Shown: positions 27,132 to 36,942, numbered from the stretch's first letter. The stretch: DNA of 64,000 nucleotides from Xanthomonas theicola (GCF_014236795.1 NZ_CP049017.1:102001-166000), one strand, 5' to 3'. Notes: generated by a model from the sequence alone, not told the origin. Translations and numbers: made by a program.

Positions 27132-29664
27132 GGCGCTGTTCCAGCTGCGCGGCGGCGCGCATCACCCGCGCCTTCCAGTCCTCGGTGCTGAGCTGGCCGC
27201 GCAGGCTCTCGGCCCACAGCGGGAACGACAGCGGGGTGAGGCTGCGCGGCGCGTGCAGGGCCAGGTCGCGCCCGGCGCAGTCGTGCAGCGTGGCGGCGAG
27301 CCGGGTCAGTTCCATTTCGCCCTGCAGCACTTCGCGCTCGGCCTGCGCCAGCAGCAGGTGCCCGGGATCGAAGCGGCTCAGCACGTCGTACAGCAGGCCG
27401 CTGGAGGCTTGCAGCTGGCGCAGGCTGCGCGGCGTGCCGCCGGGCAGGCTCGGCGGCAGCAGGCCGGACACGCGCGCGATCTCGCGGAACTGACGCCGCG
27501 CCAGTTCGCCCAGGTTGAGGCTTTCGCGCAGGTCCTCGAACAGCCGCTCGGGGCTGAGCAGTTCGCGCAGCAGGGTTTCGTCGGCGACCACGTCCTGCGC
27601 CGGCGACAGCACCAGGCCGTAGTCGTTGGCGGCGAAGCTGAAGGTATTGCGCTGGCGCCGGCCCCAGCGCAGCGCCAGCAGCGCGGCCAGGCCTTCGTGC
27701 ACCTGGCGCCCGGCGAACGGGTATACGAACACGTGGCGGCCATCGCGGGCGCGCACGCTTTCCACCAGCAGCCGCTGCGGCGACGGCAGCGCCGACAGGG
27801 TGCGCTGCAGGCCGAGCAGCGGCGCCAGCGCGCGCAGTTCCTCCTCGCCGCGCGGCTCGGCGAACACCGCTTCCACTTCACGGGCCAGGGCCGAGGACAA
27901 GGGCATGCGCCCGCCCATCCATTTCGGCACGCTGCCGTCGCCGCCCTTGGCCAGGCGCACGTAGGCGGTCATGTCTTCCAGCCGCACCAGCTCCAGTAGG
28001 CGACCGGCGAACTGGAAGCGGTCGCCGCGGCGCAGGCGACCGACGAACTGCTCTTCCACCGCACCGAGCCGGCCGCCGCGCAGGAAGCGCACCGCGACGC
28101 TGCCGTCGCTGGTGATGGTGCCGATCGACAGCCGGTGGCGCAGCGCGATGCGGCGGTCGTGCACGCGGTACGTGCCGTCGTCGTCGAGCACCACCTTGCG
28201 ATAGTCCGGGTATTGCACCAGCGCGCGCCCACCCTGCACGACGAAGTCCAGCACCGCGGCCCAGGTCGGCGCGTCGAGCGCGGCGAACGCCGCGGTGCCG
28301 CGCACCTCGGCGAGCAGCGCATCGGCACGGAAGCCGCCGCCCAGCGCGCAACTCACGCAGTGCTGCGCCAGCACGTCCAGCGACAGCCGCGGAGATGGGC
28401 GCGATTCGATGTGGCCATGGGCGATGGCGCGGCGCGCGGCGGCGTACTCGACCAGTTCCAGCGCGTGCGAGGGCACGCACAGCACATGGCCGGCCTCGCC
28501 GGGACGGTGCCTGGCGCGGCCGGCGCGCTGCAGCAGCCGCGCCACGCCCTTGGGGCTGCCGATCTGCAGCACTTGGTCGACCGCGGGAAAATCCACGCCC
28601 AGGTCCAGGCTCGAGGTCGCCACCACGCAGCGCAGGCTGCCGTCGCGCAGGCCTTGCTCGGCGGCGCGGCGCAGCGCCGGATCCAGCGAGCCGTGGTGCA
28701 GGGCCAGGCTCCGCGCGTCCTCCGGCCACACCGAGTCCAGCGCCTGGTGCCACAGTTCGGCCTGCGCGCGGGTATTGGTGAACAGCAGGCTGGTGCGCAC
28801 CGCGAACAGTTTTTCCAGCACCCGCGGCAACTGCGCCAGGCCGAGGTGCCCGGCCCACGGGAAACGCTCGCCGCTGGCGGGGGCCAGTGTCTCCAGGGTC
28901 AGCGTGCGCGGCCTGACCCCGGCCACGATCGGCGCATCGGCCACCTGCGGCAGCAGCACGTCGCGCGCCTCGTCCAGGTTGCCGAGCGTGGCCGACAGCC
29001 CCCACGTGCGCAGCGCCGGCGCCCAGGCGCGCAGCCGCGCCAGGCACAACTGCAGCAGCACGCCGCGCTTGTTGCCGAGCAGTTCGTGCCATTCGTCGAC
29101 GATCACGCAGCGCAGCGCGGCCAACTGCGGCGCGGTGTCCGGATAGGACAGCAGCAGCGCCAGCGATTCGGGCGTGGTCACCAGCACGTCGAGCCTGCCG
29201 CTGCGCGCCAGGCGCTTGTCGCGCGCGCTGGCGTCGCCGGTGCGCAGGCCGATCTGCCAGTCCAGATCCAGCGCCTGCGCCGGTTCGCGCAGCGCGCGCA
29301 GGGTGTCGGCGGCGAGCGCGCGCAGCGGGGTGATCCACAGCACCTTGAGTGCGCGCTGCGCCTGTCGGCGCGAGCGTGGCGCGGGCATGGCCGTGCTCGC
29401 GCCGGGCGCGGCCTTGCCGCGGCGTTGCGCCTTGCGCGCGGCCGCCTGCAGCGCGGCCTGTTCGCGCAGGCCTTCCAGCAGCGGGCCGCCGAACGCGGCC
29501 AGGGTCTTGCCACTGCCGGTGGGTGTGTGCAGCAGCCCGGAGCCACCGTCCAGGTAGCGCCGCCACAGCGCGCGCTGGAACGGCAGCGGCTGCCAGCCCT
29601 GCGCGGTGAACCACGCGTACAGCGTCGCATCGGCCGGGCGCCTGCGCGCCTGCGGCGCGGTCAT
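27121..29664 (-). CDS. Ligase-associated DEXH helicase (Lhr-like)
   Basis: The 847-residue superfamily 2 helicase has LLHTPTGSGKTLAAFGG (motif I) near residue 43, VLWITPLRALAADTLRAL (Ia) near 105, LVTTPESLALLLS, IVDEWHELLGNKRG (DEWH, motif II) near 180, GLSATLGN (III) near 215 and LQRAGRARHRPG (VI) near 370. The C-terminal half carries the Lhr-core and winged-helix region. It is the second-largest component of the four-gene repair operon and probably unwinds DNA with 3'-to-5' polarity like other Lhr proteins. ATG 29664 overlaps the ligase stop in a TGATG arrangement. Confidence 0.93.
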   Translation of the reverse strand: MTAPQARRRPADATLYAWFTAQGWQPLPFQRALWRRYLDGGSGLLHTPTGSGKTLAAFGGPLLEGLREQAALQAAARKAQRRGKAAPGASTAMPAPRSRRQAQRALKVLWITPLRALAADTLRALREPAQALDLDWQIGLRTGDASARDKRLARSGRLDVLVTTPESLALLLSYPDTAPQLAALRCVIVDEWHELLGNKRGVLLQLCLARLRAWAPALRTWGLSATLGNLDEARDVLLPQVADAPIVAGVRPRTLTLETLAPASGERFPWAGHLGLAQLPRVLEKLFAVRTSLLFTNTRAQAELWHQALDSVWPEDARSLALHHGSLDPALRRAAEQGLRDGSLRCVVATSSLDLGVDFPAVDQVLQIGSPKGVARLLQRAGRARHRPGEAGHVLCVPSHALELVEYAAARRAIAHGHIESRPSPRLSLDVLAQHCVSCALGGGFRADALLAEVRGTAAFAALDAPTWAAVLDFVVQGGRALVQYPDYRKVVLDDDGTYRVHDRRIALRHRLSIGTITSDGSVAVRFLRGGRLGAVEEQFVGRLRRGDRFQFAGRLLELVRLEDMTAYVRLAKGGDGSVPKWMGGRMPLSSALAREVEAVFAEPRGEEELRALAPLLGLQRTLSALPSPQRLLVESVRARDGRHVFVYPFAGRQVHEGLAALLALRWGRRQRNTFSFAANDYGLVLSPAQDVVADETLLRELLSPERLFEDLRESLNLGELARRQFREIARVSGLLPPSLPGGTPRSLRQLQASSGLLYDVLSRFDPGHLLLAQAEREVLQGEMELTRLAATLHDCAGRDLALHAPRSLTPLSFPLWAESLRGQLSTEDWKARVMRAAAQLEQRHAR

Positions 29665-31253
29665 CGCGCCAGCGCCTGCAACATGTCCAGCCGGTCGGCC
29701 TCGGCGAACGGCTTGTCGTGGCGCCAGCGCAGGATGCGCGGGAAGCGCACCGCGATGCCGGACTTGTGCCGGCTGCTCTTGTTCACCGCCTCGAAGCCGA
29801 GTTCGAACACATGGTATGGCGTCACCGCGCGCACCGGGCCGAAGCGTTCGGTGGTGTGCGCACGGATCCAGCGGTCCAGCGCCAGGATCTCGCCGTCGTC
29901 CAGGCCCGAATACGCCTTGGCCACCGGCACCAGTTGCGCGCCGTCCCACAGGCCGAAGGTGTAGTCGGTGTACAGCGTGCTGCGGCGGCCGTGGCCGGCC
30001 TGCGCGTACAGCAGCACCGCGTCGATGGTCAGCGGTTCGATCTTCCACTTCCACCAGTCGCCACGGCGGCGCCCGGACTGGTATGGCGAGGTGACGCGCT
30101 TGAGCATCAGCCCTTCCACGCCACGCGCGCGCGCGTCCTCGCGCAGCGCCGCGGCGGCTTCCCAGTTCGCGGCCTGCACCTGCGGCGACAGCACCAGGCG
30201 CGGATCGGCATGCGCCTCCAGCAAGCGCTGCAACCGCGCGCGGCGCTGCGCCAGCGGCTGTTCGCGCAGGTCTGCGCCGTCCAGTTCCAGCAGGTCGTAG
30301 GCGAGCATGCGCGCCGGCGTGTCGGCGAGCGTCTTGGCACCGGGCTTGCGCCGCTGGATGCGGGTCTGCAGTGCGGTGAACGGCAGCGGCGCGGCAGCGC
30401 CGTCGCGCCAGCCCAGCAGTTCGCCGTCGATCACCGCATCGCGCGGCAGCGCGGCCGCGGCCGCCTCGATCTCCGGGAAGCGGCCGTCCAGGCGTTCCTC
30501 GCCGCGCGACCACAGCGCCACTTCGCCGGCGCGGCGGATCAGTTGCAGGCGGATGCCGTCCCATTTCCATTCCAGCTGCCAATCGCCGATCGCGCCCAGC
30601 GTGGCGGCTTCGTTCTCCAGCGGCGAGGCCAGGAAGAACGGGTAGGGCTGCTGGCGGTCGCTGGCCAGGATCTCCTGCGACAGCAGGTCGTGCAGTGCGG
30701 CCGGGGTCGGCGACCACGCGCCGAGCATGCGCTGGGCGATGCGCGCGATGTCGATGCCCGACATCGCCGCCAGCGCCTGTTGCACCAGCCGCTGTGACAC
30801 GCCCACGCGCAGCGCGCCGGTCAGCAGCTTGTTGAACAGCAGGCGCTCGTCGAAGGCCAGGCTGCGCCAGCCGGCCAGCACCGCCGCGTGGCGCGCGGCC
30901 TCGTCCTGCGCGGCGACCGGCAGCAGGCGGTCCTCGATCCAGTCGCGCAGCGGCGCCGGGTCGGAGGCCGCGGCCGGGTCGTCGAGCAACAGGGTCAGGG
31001 TCTCGGCGAGGTCGCCGACGTGGTCGTAGCTGTCGTCCACCAGCCAGCCGGGCAGGCCGCTTTCCTGCGCGATCCACTCGCGCAGTTCGCGGGTGTTGGC
31101 GATGCGCCGCAGCTTGCCGCCGCACAGCAGCCAGATCGCCCAGGCTGCGTCGGCCGGCGACGCCTGCTCGAAATACGCGACCAGCGCGGCGCGCTTGTCC
31201 AGCGTCGCGGTGCTCTGGTCCAGCTGCCGGTACAGCGCGGCGAAGCGCTTCAT
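29661..31253 (-). CDS. ATP-dependent DNA ligase
   Basis: The 530-residue ligase has an N-terminal helical DNA-binding domain (FNKLLTGALRVGVSQRLVQQ near 130). The nucleotidyltransferase motif I is EWKWDGIRLQLIRRAGEVAL near 215, where the lysine is adenylated. Motif III is LPRDAVIDGELLGWR, motif IV AYDLLELDGAD, and motif V follows GVEGLMLKRVTSPYQSG as WWKWKIEPLTIDAV. This is the ligase that defines the ligase-associated repair operon, distinct from NAD-dependent LigA. Its ATG overlaps the exonuclease stop by 4 bp. Confidence 0.95.
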   Translation of the reverse strand: MKRFAALYRQLDQSTATLDKRAALVAYFEQASPADAAWAIWLLCGGKLRRIANTRELREWIAQESGLPGWLVDDSYDHVGDLAETLTLLLDDPAAASDPAPLRDWIEDRLLPVAAQDEAARHAAVLAGWRSLAFDERLLFNKLLTGALRVGVSQRLVQQALAAMSGIDIARIAQRMLGAWSPTPAALHDLLSQEILASDRQQPYPFFLASPLENEAATLGAIGDWQLEWKWDGIRLQLIRRAGEVALWSRGEERLDGRFPEIEAAAAALPRDAVIDGELLGWRDGAAAPLPFTALQTRIQRRKPGAKTLADTPARMLAYDLLELDGADLREQPLAQRRARLQRLLEAHADPRLVLSPQVQAANWEAAAALREDARARGVEGLMLKRVTSPYQSGRRRGDWWKWKIEPLTIDAVLLYAQAGHGRRSTLYTDYTFGLWDGAQLVPVAKAYSGLDDGEILALDRWIRAHTTERFGPVRAVTPYHVFELGFEAVNKSSRHKSGIAVRFPRILRWRHDKPFAEADRLDMLQALAR

Positions 31254-32254
31254 TCCTCGGCACCGTAGTCGGTGCGGAACGCTTCGGCGGCCACGCCGCG
31301 TTCGTTCAGCGCGTGGATGATCGCGTCGGTGTTGCCGTGGGTGGCGATGACCCGCTGCGCGCCAGTCTCGGCGATGGTGCGCAGCAGGTCCGGCCAGTCG
31401 GCATGGTCGGAGACCACGAAGCCGCGGTCGTAGTTGCGCCGGCGGCGGTTGCCGCGCAGCCGCATCCAGCCCGAGGCGAAGCCGAGTTGCGCGTGGCGGA
31501 AGCGGCGCAGCCACGGACTGCCGGCGGCCGACGGCGGCGCCAGTACCAGTTGCCCGGCGTAGTCGGCGCGCTTGTCCAGTTCCGCCACCGGCCGCGTCTC
31601 CAGCATCGCTACCCCGGCCTCGCGGTACACCGCCACCCCGGCGGCGACCGCGCCATGCAGCAACGCCGGCTGGTCGTCCCAAGGCTGCAATTCGGCCAGC
31701 ACCCGCTGCGCCTTGCCCAGCGCATAGCAGAACAGCACCGCGGCTTCGCCGCGCGCGGCGCATTCGTGGCGCCAGGCGACGATCTCGCGCGCCACCGCGG
31801 CGGTGTCCGGCCAACGGTACACCGGCAGGCCGAAGGTGGCCTCGCTGATGAAGGTATCGCAGCGCACCACTTCGAACGCGGCGCAGGTCGGGTCGGGCTG
31901 GCGCTTGTAGTCGCCCGAGGCCACCCACACTTCGCCGTCCACGGCGATGCGCACCTGCGCCGAGCCGAGCACGTGCCCGGCCGGATGCAGCGACACCTGC
32001 GCGGCGCCGAGCGCGAAGCGTTCGCCGTAGTCGTAGGCGCGATACGCCTGTTCGCCAAGCCGCCAGCGCAGGATCGGCAGGCTCGCCGCGGCGCAGTGGT
32101 ATTCGCCCATGCCGACGCGGGCGTGGTCGCCGTGGCCATGGGTGATGACCGCGCGCGGCACCGGGCGCCAGGGATCGATATGGAAGTCGCCGGCCGGGCA
32201 GTACAGCCCTTCGGGGCGCAGCACGACCAAGTCCTGGGAAGCGGGTGTCGGCAT
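31250..32254 (-). CDS. Ligase-associated DNA exonuclease (metallo-beta-lactamase/beta-CASP fold)
   Basis: The 334-residue protein has the HxHxDH motif THGHGDHARVG near residue 40, HPAGHVLGSAQVRI near 92, VASGDYKRQPDPTC near 110 and the C-terminal SDHADW and ATHGNTD blocks. These match the SNM1/Pso2-like exonuclease that opens the repair operon. The ATG at 32254 is preferred, with MPTPASQDLVVLRPEGLYCP following. It is the promoter-proximal gene and faces aidB across 99 bp. Confidence 0.92.
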   Translation of the reverse strand: MPTPASQDLVVLRPEGLYCPAGDFHIDPWRPVPRAVITHGHGDHARVGMGEYHCAAASLPILRWRLGEQAYRAYDYGERFALGAAQVSLHPAGHVLGSAQVRIAVDGEVWVASGDYKRQPDPTCAAFEVVRCDTFISEATFGLPVYRWPDTAAVAREIVAWRHECAARGEAAVLFCYALGKAQRVLAELQPWDDQPALLHGAVAAGVAVYREAGVAMLETRPVAELDKRADYAGQLVLAPPSAAGSPWLRRFRHAQLGFASGWMRLRGNRRRRNYDRGFVVSDHADWPDLLRTIAETGAQRVIATHGNTDAIIHALNERGVAAEAFRTDYGAEE

Positions 32255-32353
32255 GGCCGCCACTGTGTCCAAGGCGGTGTGCAGGAGATGAGAATCCGCC
32301 GGGACGCACGCGGATCGGCCACAATGCGGCACGCGCTTCTGGGAGGCAGATGC

Positions 32354-33994
32354 ATGCAACGGGACCTGCCCGCATTCGCCACGCATGTGGTCGACAACCA
32401 GCCGCCGCCGTTCGAGCCGCGCGACCTGTGGGCCGACGATGCGGTGCTGCGCGCGGCGGTCGCGCGCGAGGGCGGTGACGCGTTCGCCGCGCGACTGGCG
32501 CAATACGGCGCGCTCGCCGGCGACACGCTGTACCGGCTCGGCTTCGACGCCAACCGCGACCGGCCGCGGTTGCGCACGCACGACCGCTATGGGCACCGCA
32601 TCGATACGGTCGAATTCCATCCGGCTTACCACCAGTTGCTGGCGGCGGCCAAGCGCCACGGCGTGGCCGGCCTGTCCTGGCACACGCCGCAGCCGGGCGC
32701 GCATGTGGCCCGAGCGGCGTTGAGTTATCTGCACCACCAGGCCGAGGCCGGTACCAGCTGTCCGCTGACCATGACCCACGCCGCGGTCGCGGTGTTGCGC
32801 CAGGAAGCGGCGCTGCGCGACTGGGCGGACAAGGCCGCCGCGCCGCACTACGACCCGCGCGACGTGCCGATCGTCGACAAGGCCGGCATTACCCTGGGCA
32901 TGGGCATGACCGAGAAGCAGGGCGGCTCGGACGTGCGCAGCAATGCCACCGTCGCCACGCCGCTGGGCCGCGATGGTGCATACGCGTTGGTGGGGCACAA
33001 GTGGTTCTTCTCCGCGCCGATGTCCGACGGCTTCCTGGTGCTGGCGCAGGCGCCGGGCGGACTGAGCTGCTTCCTGCTGCCGCGGCGCCTGCCCGACGGC
33101 CAACTCAACGCACTGCGCCTGATGCGGCTGAAGGACAAGCTCGGCGACTGGTCGAACGCGTCCGGTGAGGTGGAATTCGCCGGTGCCTGGGCGCAACGCA
33201 TCGGCGAAGAGGGGCGCGGCATGGCGCGCATCATCGGCATGGTGATGCTGACCCGGCTGGACTGCATGCTCGCCGCCGCCGCGCAGATGCGCATGGCGCT
33301 GGCGCAGGCGCTGCATCATGCGCGGCACCGCCTCGTGTTCGGCAAGCGCCTGGTGGAGCAGCCGTTGATGCGCAACGTGCTCGCCGACTTGGCGATCGAG
33401 TCCGAGGCCGCCACCGCGTTCGCCTTGCGTGTGGCGCGCGCGATGGATGCGGCCGAGCGCGATCCGGTCCAAGCCGCGTTCGCGCGCATCGCTACCGCGC
33501 TGGGCAAGTATTGGCTGTGCAAGCGCGCGCCGGCCTTCGTCAACGAAGCGCAGGAATGCCTCGGCGGTGCCGGCTATGTCGAGGAATCGATCCTGCCGCG
33601 GCTGTACCGGCAGGCGCCGTTGAATTCGATCTGGGAAGGCAGCGGCAACATCCAGTGCCTGGACGTGCTGCGTGCGCTGGCGCGCGAGCCGGGCAGCGCG
33701 GCGGCGCTGCTGGGCGAATTGGAAACCGCGGCCGGCGCGAGCGCGGACTACGATGCCGCGCTGGATGCGCTGCGCGTGCCGCTGGCCGGCGACGGCGGCC
33801 TGGACGAGTACGCCGCGCGGCGCCTCGCCGAGCGCCTCGCGCTGGCGCTGCAGGCCGCGTTGCTGCTGCGCAGCGCCAGCCCGGCCGCGGCCGCATTCGT
33901 GCGCAGCCGCCTGGCCGGTGCGCACGGGCTGGCGTTCGGTACGCTGGAGGCGGATGTGCCGGTCGAGGAACTGCTGGCGCGTGCATTGCCGTAA
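32354..33994 (+). CDS. aidB: AidB-like acyl-CoA dehydrogenase
   Basis: The 546-residue flavoprotein has the extended N-terminal region typical of AidB (VVDNQPPPFEPRDLWADDAV) and the FAD-binding segment LGMGMTEKQGGSDVRSNATV near residue 180. The C-terminal substrate/FAD block VNEAQECLGGAGYVEESILP near 395 is followed by LYRQAPLNSIWEGSGNIQCL. AidB is induced by alkylating agents in E. coli and binds DNA. Its divergent placement next to the DNA-repair operon supports a repair link, though fatty-acid catabolism remains possible. Confidence 0.88.
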   Translation: MQRDLPAFATHVVDNQPPPFEPRDLWADDAVLRAAVAREGGDAFAARLAQYGALAGDTLYRLGFDANRDRPRLRTHDRYGHRIDTVEFHPAYHQLLAAAKRHGVAGLSWHTPQPGAHVARAALSYLHHQAEAGTSCPLTMTHAAVAVLRQEAALRDWADKAAAPHYDPRDVPIVDKAGITLGMGMTEKQGGSDVRSNATVATPLGRDGAYALVGHKWFFSAPMSDGFLVLAQAPGGLSCFLLPRRLPDGQLNALRLMRLKDKLGDWSNASGEVEFAGAWAQRIGEEGRGMARIIGMVMLTRLDCMLAAAAQMRMALAQALHHARHRLVFGKRLVEQPLMRNVLADLAIESEAATAFALRVARAMDAAERDPVQAAFARIATALGKYWLCKRAPAFVNEAQECLGGAGYVEESILPRLYRQAPLNSIWEGSGNIQCLDVLRALAREPGSAAALLGELETAAGASADYDAALDALRVPLAGDGGLDEYAARRLAERLALALQAALLLRSASPAAAAFVRSRLAGAHGLAFGTLEADVPVEELLARALP

Positions 33995-34032
33995 GCGTGC
34001 GGCATGGCTGCGCGCCGTACCCTCACCCCAAC

Positions 34033-34053
34033 CCCTCTCCCGGTGGGAGAGGG
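34033..34053. repeat. Hairpin repeat between convergent genes
   Basis: A 9-bp stem (ccctctccc / gggagaggg) with loop ggt lies in the gap between aidB and the zinc-ribbon gene. It sits in the common repeat ccctcaccccaacccctctc. It may act as a weak terminator; no T-tract follows. Confidence 0.7.
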
Positions 34054-34082
34054 CTAGGCTGTTCGAGTCCCGAGTCCGCGCC

Positions 34083-34451
34083 TCAATGCCGCGTGCCGCG
34101 CCTGCCGCCGGCCTTGGCCTGGGTCGCCTCCACCGACAGGGTAAAGCTGCGCTCCTCGCCGTCCAGCATTGCGCCGACGCCGACCAGTTGCCGCTTGATC
34201 TCCTCGCCACGGCCGTTGCGGATCGTCACCAGCACGCTGTACTCCCATGCGGTGCCGTCGGCGGGAGGCTGGATGGTGCCGTGCACGCGCAGCGGCACCA
34301 TCGCGTTCGGCGCCGATTGCTGCAGCGCCGCCGAGTCGAAGCGCAGATGGTGCTTGCAGGCCGGGCAGACGCTGGCGCTTTCCAGGATCGTCGCCTTGCA
34401 GTGCGGACAGGTCCGGGTCGCCCCCGGTGTACCGGGACGCGGCGTGCTCAT
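34083..34451 (-). CDS. Zinc-ribbon hypothetical protein
   Basis: The 122-residue protein has an N-terminal zinc ribbon with two CxxC knuckles (TCPHCK and VCPACK, residues 15-34). A beta-rich domain follows, containing AWEYSVLVTIRNGRGEEIKR and GVGAMLDGEERSFTLSVEAT. It overlaps the bactofilin gene by 4 bp, so the pair is co-translated and may work together in the cell envelope or cytoskeleton. No catalytic function is suggested. Confidence 0.75.
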   Translation of the reverse strand: MSTPRPGTPGATRTCPHCKATILESASVCPACKHHLRFDSAALQQSAPNAMVPLRVHGTIQPPADGTAWEYSVLVTIRNGRGEEIKRQLVGVGAMLDGEERSFTLSVEATQAKAGGRRGTRH

Positions 34452-34984
34452 GCGCCGGCGTCTGGCTCCGCCGGCTTGCCGCCCTTGCGGGCCTTGTCGT
34501 CGTCCCAGCCGAAGTCGGCCTGGCCGCGCATCCGCGCGCCCGCGGCCACGGTCAGCGTACCGGCCTTGACGTCGCCGATCAGCACGCCGGACGCCAGCAG
34601 CTCCACCCGCGACGCCGATTCGATGTTGCCTTCCAGCTCGCCGGCGATGATCACCTTGTCGGCGCGCACGCCGCCGCTGAGCTTGGCCCCGGTCTCGATG
34701 GTCAGGTCGCCCTGTACATTGACGTCGCCCTTGAACTTGCCGGCGATGCGGATGTGGCCGGCACCTTCGATCTTGCCCTCGATGGTGATGTCGGCGGCGA
34801 TCAGCGACTCTTTCGCCGCCGCCGGCACGGCGCGCACGGGGGCGGGAGGAGCGGCCGCGGCGACGGGCCCGCCGGCCACGGCATCGGCGGCCGGGCGCGG
34901 TTCGGGCACGGCTGTGCCGGCGGGCGCGGCGGACGGCGGCAGGCCGTCCTTGCGCGGGGTACCCTGATCTTTCCAGATGGACAT
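34448..34984 (-). CDS. Bactofilin (polymer-forming cytoskeletal protein)
   Basis: The 178-residue protein has a disordered Pro/Ala-rich N-terminus (1-60). The bactofilin beta-helix follows: LIAADITIEGKIEGAGHIRI, GDVNVQGDLTIETGAKLSGG, VIIAGELEGNIESASRVELL and GVLIGDVKAGTLTVAAGARM. Bactofilins polymerise without nucleotides and localise cell-wall or surface machinery. The upstream 105 bp (34985-35089) are AT-rich, with a tatattttgtgatatt stretch that may be the promoter. Confidence 0.93.
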   Translation of the reverse strand: MSIWKDQGTPRKDGLPPSAAPAGTAVPEPRPAADAVAGGPVAAAAPPAPVRAVPAAAKESLIAADITIEGKIEGAGHIRIAGKFKGDVNVQGDLTIETGAKLSGGVRADKVIIAGELEGNIESASRVELLASGVLIGDVKAGTLTVAAGARMRGQADFGWDDDKARKGGKPAEPDAGA

Positions 34985-35089
34985 GCGCGGACCTCTCCAG
35001 TCGGGGGAATGCGGACTATCGCCGCTCTACTGCATATATTTTGTGATATTAGTCTCTAATTTGGCCTGGCGCGTGGGATGCGCACCGAT

Positions 35090-36796
35090 TCAGCCCATAC
35101 CGTCCAGCGCCGGGTCGAACTGCTGCACCCGGTTGCGGCCGCTGCGCTTGGCCCGGTACAGCGCCGCATCGGCCTTGCGCAGCAGGGTGGTGGCGACCAC
35201 TCCGTCGCGCGAGTAGCTGGCCAGCCCGATCGAGACCGTCGCCCCGGGCAGCGCCTTGCCGTCCAGCGTGGCGCTCATCTGCTGCGCGGCGCCGCGCAAC
35301 TGTTCGGCGATCTCCAGCGCCATCTCCGGAGCGGTCTCCGGCAGGATCACGGTGAACTCCTCGCCACCGTAGCGGCAGGCGATGTCCTCGCCGCGCAGCC
35401 GCGACGCCAGCATCTGCCCGACCGCGGCGAGCAGGTTGTCGCCGCCGCTGTGGCCGTGCAGATCATTGAACCGCTTGAAATGGTCCACGTCCAGCATCAG
35501 CAGCGACAGCGGCATCGAGCGCCGTGCGCAGCGCGCCAGTTCGTGGTTGAGCGATTCTTCGAGATAGCGCCGGTTGTACAGCCCGGTGAGCGGATCGCGG
35601 ATCGATTGCAGGCGCAGCGATTCACGCAGGCGCAGGTTGCTCAGCGCCAGCGACAGCTGCTCGGCCGCGGCTTCGGCGATGGCGATGCGCGGCAACGGCC
35701 CGGGTCCGGGACCGGTCAGGAACACGAAGCCCAACTGGGTGCCCTGCGCCGACAGCGGGATGCACGCGGCGGCGGCGGCCGTGTGCGGGTCGACGACGAT
35801 ATGCGGGCAGGCCGGATCGCGGCGCAGGTCGTGAACCGAATGCGTCTTGTCGCGCCGCAGCGCCCAGCAGTCCCCGGGCGCCACCGTCGCTTCGCTGCGC
35901 ACCGCGGCCTGGCCCCAGCTCACGATCGCTTCGGCGCGGTCCCTGGACGCGCGCAGCAGGTAGACGTGGCCGCCGGCGACGGGCATCAGCGCTGCGAGCA
36001 TGCGCGCGGTCACCGCCAGCGCCTCCTCCGGATCCTTGCAACTCTGCAGCAGGCCGGCGTAGCGGGTGAGCGCGTTGAGGTCGGCGGTGCTGCGCTCCAG
36101 TTCGACGATGCTGACGCCGAGCCGCTCGTTGGCCACCGACGCGGCCTGTTCGGCCACCTCTCGATTGTGCAACTCGCGGAACAACAGCGCGTAGACCACG
36201 CCGACGCTGCCCAGTCCGAACGGGATGCCGGCCAGCGCCAGCAAGCGCAGCAGATCGGCGCTGCGGCGGTTGGACAGGTCGCGGCTCACCAGCAGACCCT
36301 TCTCCACGTCGATCATCTGCTGCACATGCTCGCGCACCGAACTGGAACTCTGGAACACCGCCGGCGACATCGCTTTGCGCAGCTGCTCCAGGCCGTCGCG
36401 TTGGTAGATCTCGAGCAGTCGGTGCAACTGCGTCAGGCGCGCGTCGACCAGCTTCTGCAGGCTGGCGAGATTGCCCAACTGCACCGGATTGTCGGAGACC
36501 AGCGCCCGCAGACGCTCGAACTGCCCCGGCAGGCGCTCGACGCCATCGCGGTAATTGCTCAGGTAGGCGAGGTTGCCGCTGAGTTCATAGCCGCGCGCGG
36601 AAGATTCCGCGACCAACACGCTGGCCTGGATTTCGTCGATGCGGTTGATCACATGGTGGGTATGCGACACCAGCGCCGCGTCCGCGATCGAGCGCTGGGC
36701 CACGGCGAACACGGCGATGCCGATCAGGACGAAGACCAGCGCGGAAAAGACCAGGCAAAGGCGCGTCTTGCGGCGCAGGCTTGCGGAATTGGGCAT
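35090..36796 (-). CDS. Membrane diguanylate cyclase with CHASE3-like, GAF and GGDEF domains
   Basis: The 568-residue protein has a first transmembrane helix (CLVFSALVFVLIGIAVFAVA, about 13-32) and an extracytoplasmic helical domain of CHASE3 type (about 33-180). A second transmembrane helix lies near 185-207, a GAF-like domain at 235-390 (CKDPEEALAVTARMLAALMP) and a C-terminal GGDEF domain (DPLTGLYNRRYLEESLNHEL near 400, active site RYGGEEFTVILPE near 480). The GGEEF form should be catalytically active in making cyclic di-GMP. The RxxD inhibitory site is not obvious. It is transcribed alone. Confidence 0.9.
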   Translation of the reverse strand: MPNSASLRRKTRLCLVFSALVFVLIGIAVFAVAQRSIADAALVSHTHHVINRIDEIQASVLVAESSARGYELSGNLAYLSNYRDGVERLPGQFERLRALVSDNPVQLGNLASLQKLVDARLTQLHRLLEIYQRDGLEQLRKAMSPAVFQSSSSVREHVQQMIDVEKGLLVSRDLSNRRSADLLRLLALAGIPFGLGSVGVVYALLFRELHNREVAEQAASVANERLGVSIVELERSTADLNALTRYAGLLQSCKDPEEALAVTARMLAALMPVAGGHVYLLRASRDRAEAIVSWGQAAVRSEATVAPGDCWALRRDKTHSVHDLRRDPACPHIVVDPHTAAAAACIPLSAQGTQLGFVFLTGPGPGPLPRIAIAEAAAEQLSLALSNLRLRESLRLQSIRDPLTGLYNRRYLEESLNHELARCARRSMPLSLLMLDVDHFKRFNDLHGHSGGDNLLAAVGQMLASRLRGEDIACRYGGEEFTVILPETAPEMALEIAEQLRGAAQQMSATLDGKALPGATVSIGLASYSRDGVVATTLLRKADAALYRAKRSGRNRVQQFDPALDGMG

Positions 36797-36942
36797 CGAC
36801 TCAGTGTAGCGGCTGCGATGCGCCTGCCTGGCGGCGAATGCCGGCATTGGTGACGACGATTACGTTCTGCCGATGGGGCGCGTCGTCGGCGGACCGGCCC
36901 AGGAATGCGCCCGCGCCGTGCGGCACGGACGCCCGGTTGCGC

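Noticed and set aside
28135..29964. 609-codon open frame antisense to the Lhr-like helicase and ligase.
   Set aside because: It spans two real genes with complete helicase and ligase motifs on the other strand.
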